Origin: an uncultured bacterium
Lineage (GTDB): Bacteria > Desulfobacterota > Desulfovibrionia > Desulfovibrionales > Desulfovibrionaceae
NCBI GenBank assembly: GCA_905215675.1
Contig: CAJMRA010000198.1
Span: 1-5,275, forward strand
Reading direction: 5' to 3'
DNA length: 5,275 nucleotides
The notes under the pieces were generated by a model. That model searched no databases, was not told where the DNA came from, and saw nothing but the letters and a program-made list of their open reading frames with translations. Below are positions 5,252 to 5,275 of the stretch, one piece after another (position 1 is the stretch's first letter; every line of letters begins with the position of its first letter). The translations under genes were made by a program, and so were the position numbers.

Positions 5252-5275
5252 TAGAGCATTTTCAGTTTGAAATGC
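5252..5275. repeat. Dispersed structured repeat, copy 3 (partial, cut by window end)
   Basis: The last 24 bases match the left end of copies 1 and 2: TAGAGCATTTTCA followed by GTTTGAAATGC, the left arm of the first hairpin. Over the shared part it differs from copy 1 at two positions and is in the same orientation. The partner arm and the rest lie beyond the window. Confidence 0.78.

Overview
The window looks like a chromosomal segment from a GC-rich sulfate-reducing (or related sulfite-reducing) bacterium of the Desulfovibrio group. The main evidence is a 908-residue single-chain molybdenum aldehyde oxidoreductase that can be aligned, from memory, almost end to end with the 907-residue Mop protein of Desulfovibrio (Megalodesulfovibrio) gigas. 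No database search was possible, so genus-level placement is inference.

Layout, left to right. (1) 1-127: a structured dispersed repeat (copy 1) made of terminal inverted repeats around two strong hairpins. (2) 125-769, minus strand: a 214-residue secreted or periplasmic protein of unknown function, whose TAG stop codon lies inside the edge of the repeat. (3) 770-1233: a 464-base divergent intergenic region. It holds repeat copy 2 (840-920), a nine-codon minus-strand mini-ORF (939-968) with a Shine-Dalgarno like that of the main minus-strand gene, an AT-rich island (about 1050-1130) that probably carries the promoters, and a leader with alternative base pairings. (4) 1234-2250, plus strand: a 338-residue molybdopterin-binding (MoCF-domain) protein with a C-terminal four-cysteine motif. 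(5) 2251-2396: a 146-base gap with a stem-loop just before the ribosome binding site. (6) 2397-5123, plus strand: the aldehyde oxidoreductase (mop). (7) 5124-5251: two tandem perfect hairpins, probably the transcription terminator. (8) 5252-5275: the first 24 bases of repeat copy 3, cut by the window end.

The two plus-strand genes form a coherent unit. Mop needs molybdopterin cytosine dinucleotide and two [2Fe-2S] clusters. The upstream protein has a fold that binds molybdopterin and may handle, deliver or sense the cofactor for this enzyme. The minus-strand gene is transcribed divergently and has no evident link to molybdenum.

The least explained signal is the repeat family. Copies 1 and 2 share flanking inverted repeats and a hairpin with a compensatory base-pair change, but carry completely different second hairpins. 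All three copies sit at gene borders. Other points worth a look are the Cys-rich tail of the MoCF protein, a Cys cluster in Mop at a local length difference from D. gigas, the direct repeat in the AT-rich promoter island, and the duplicated translation-start motif on the minus strand.
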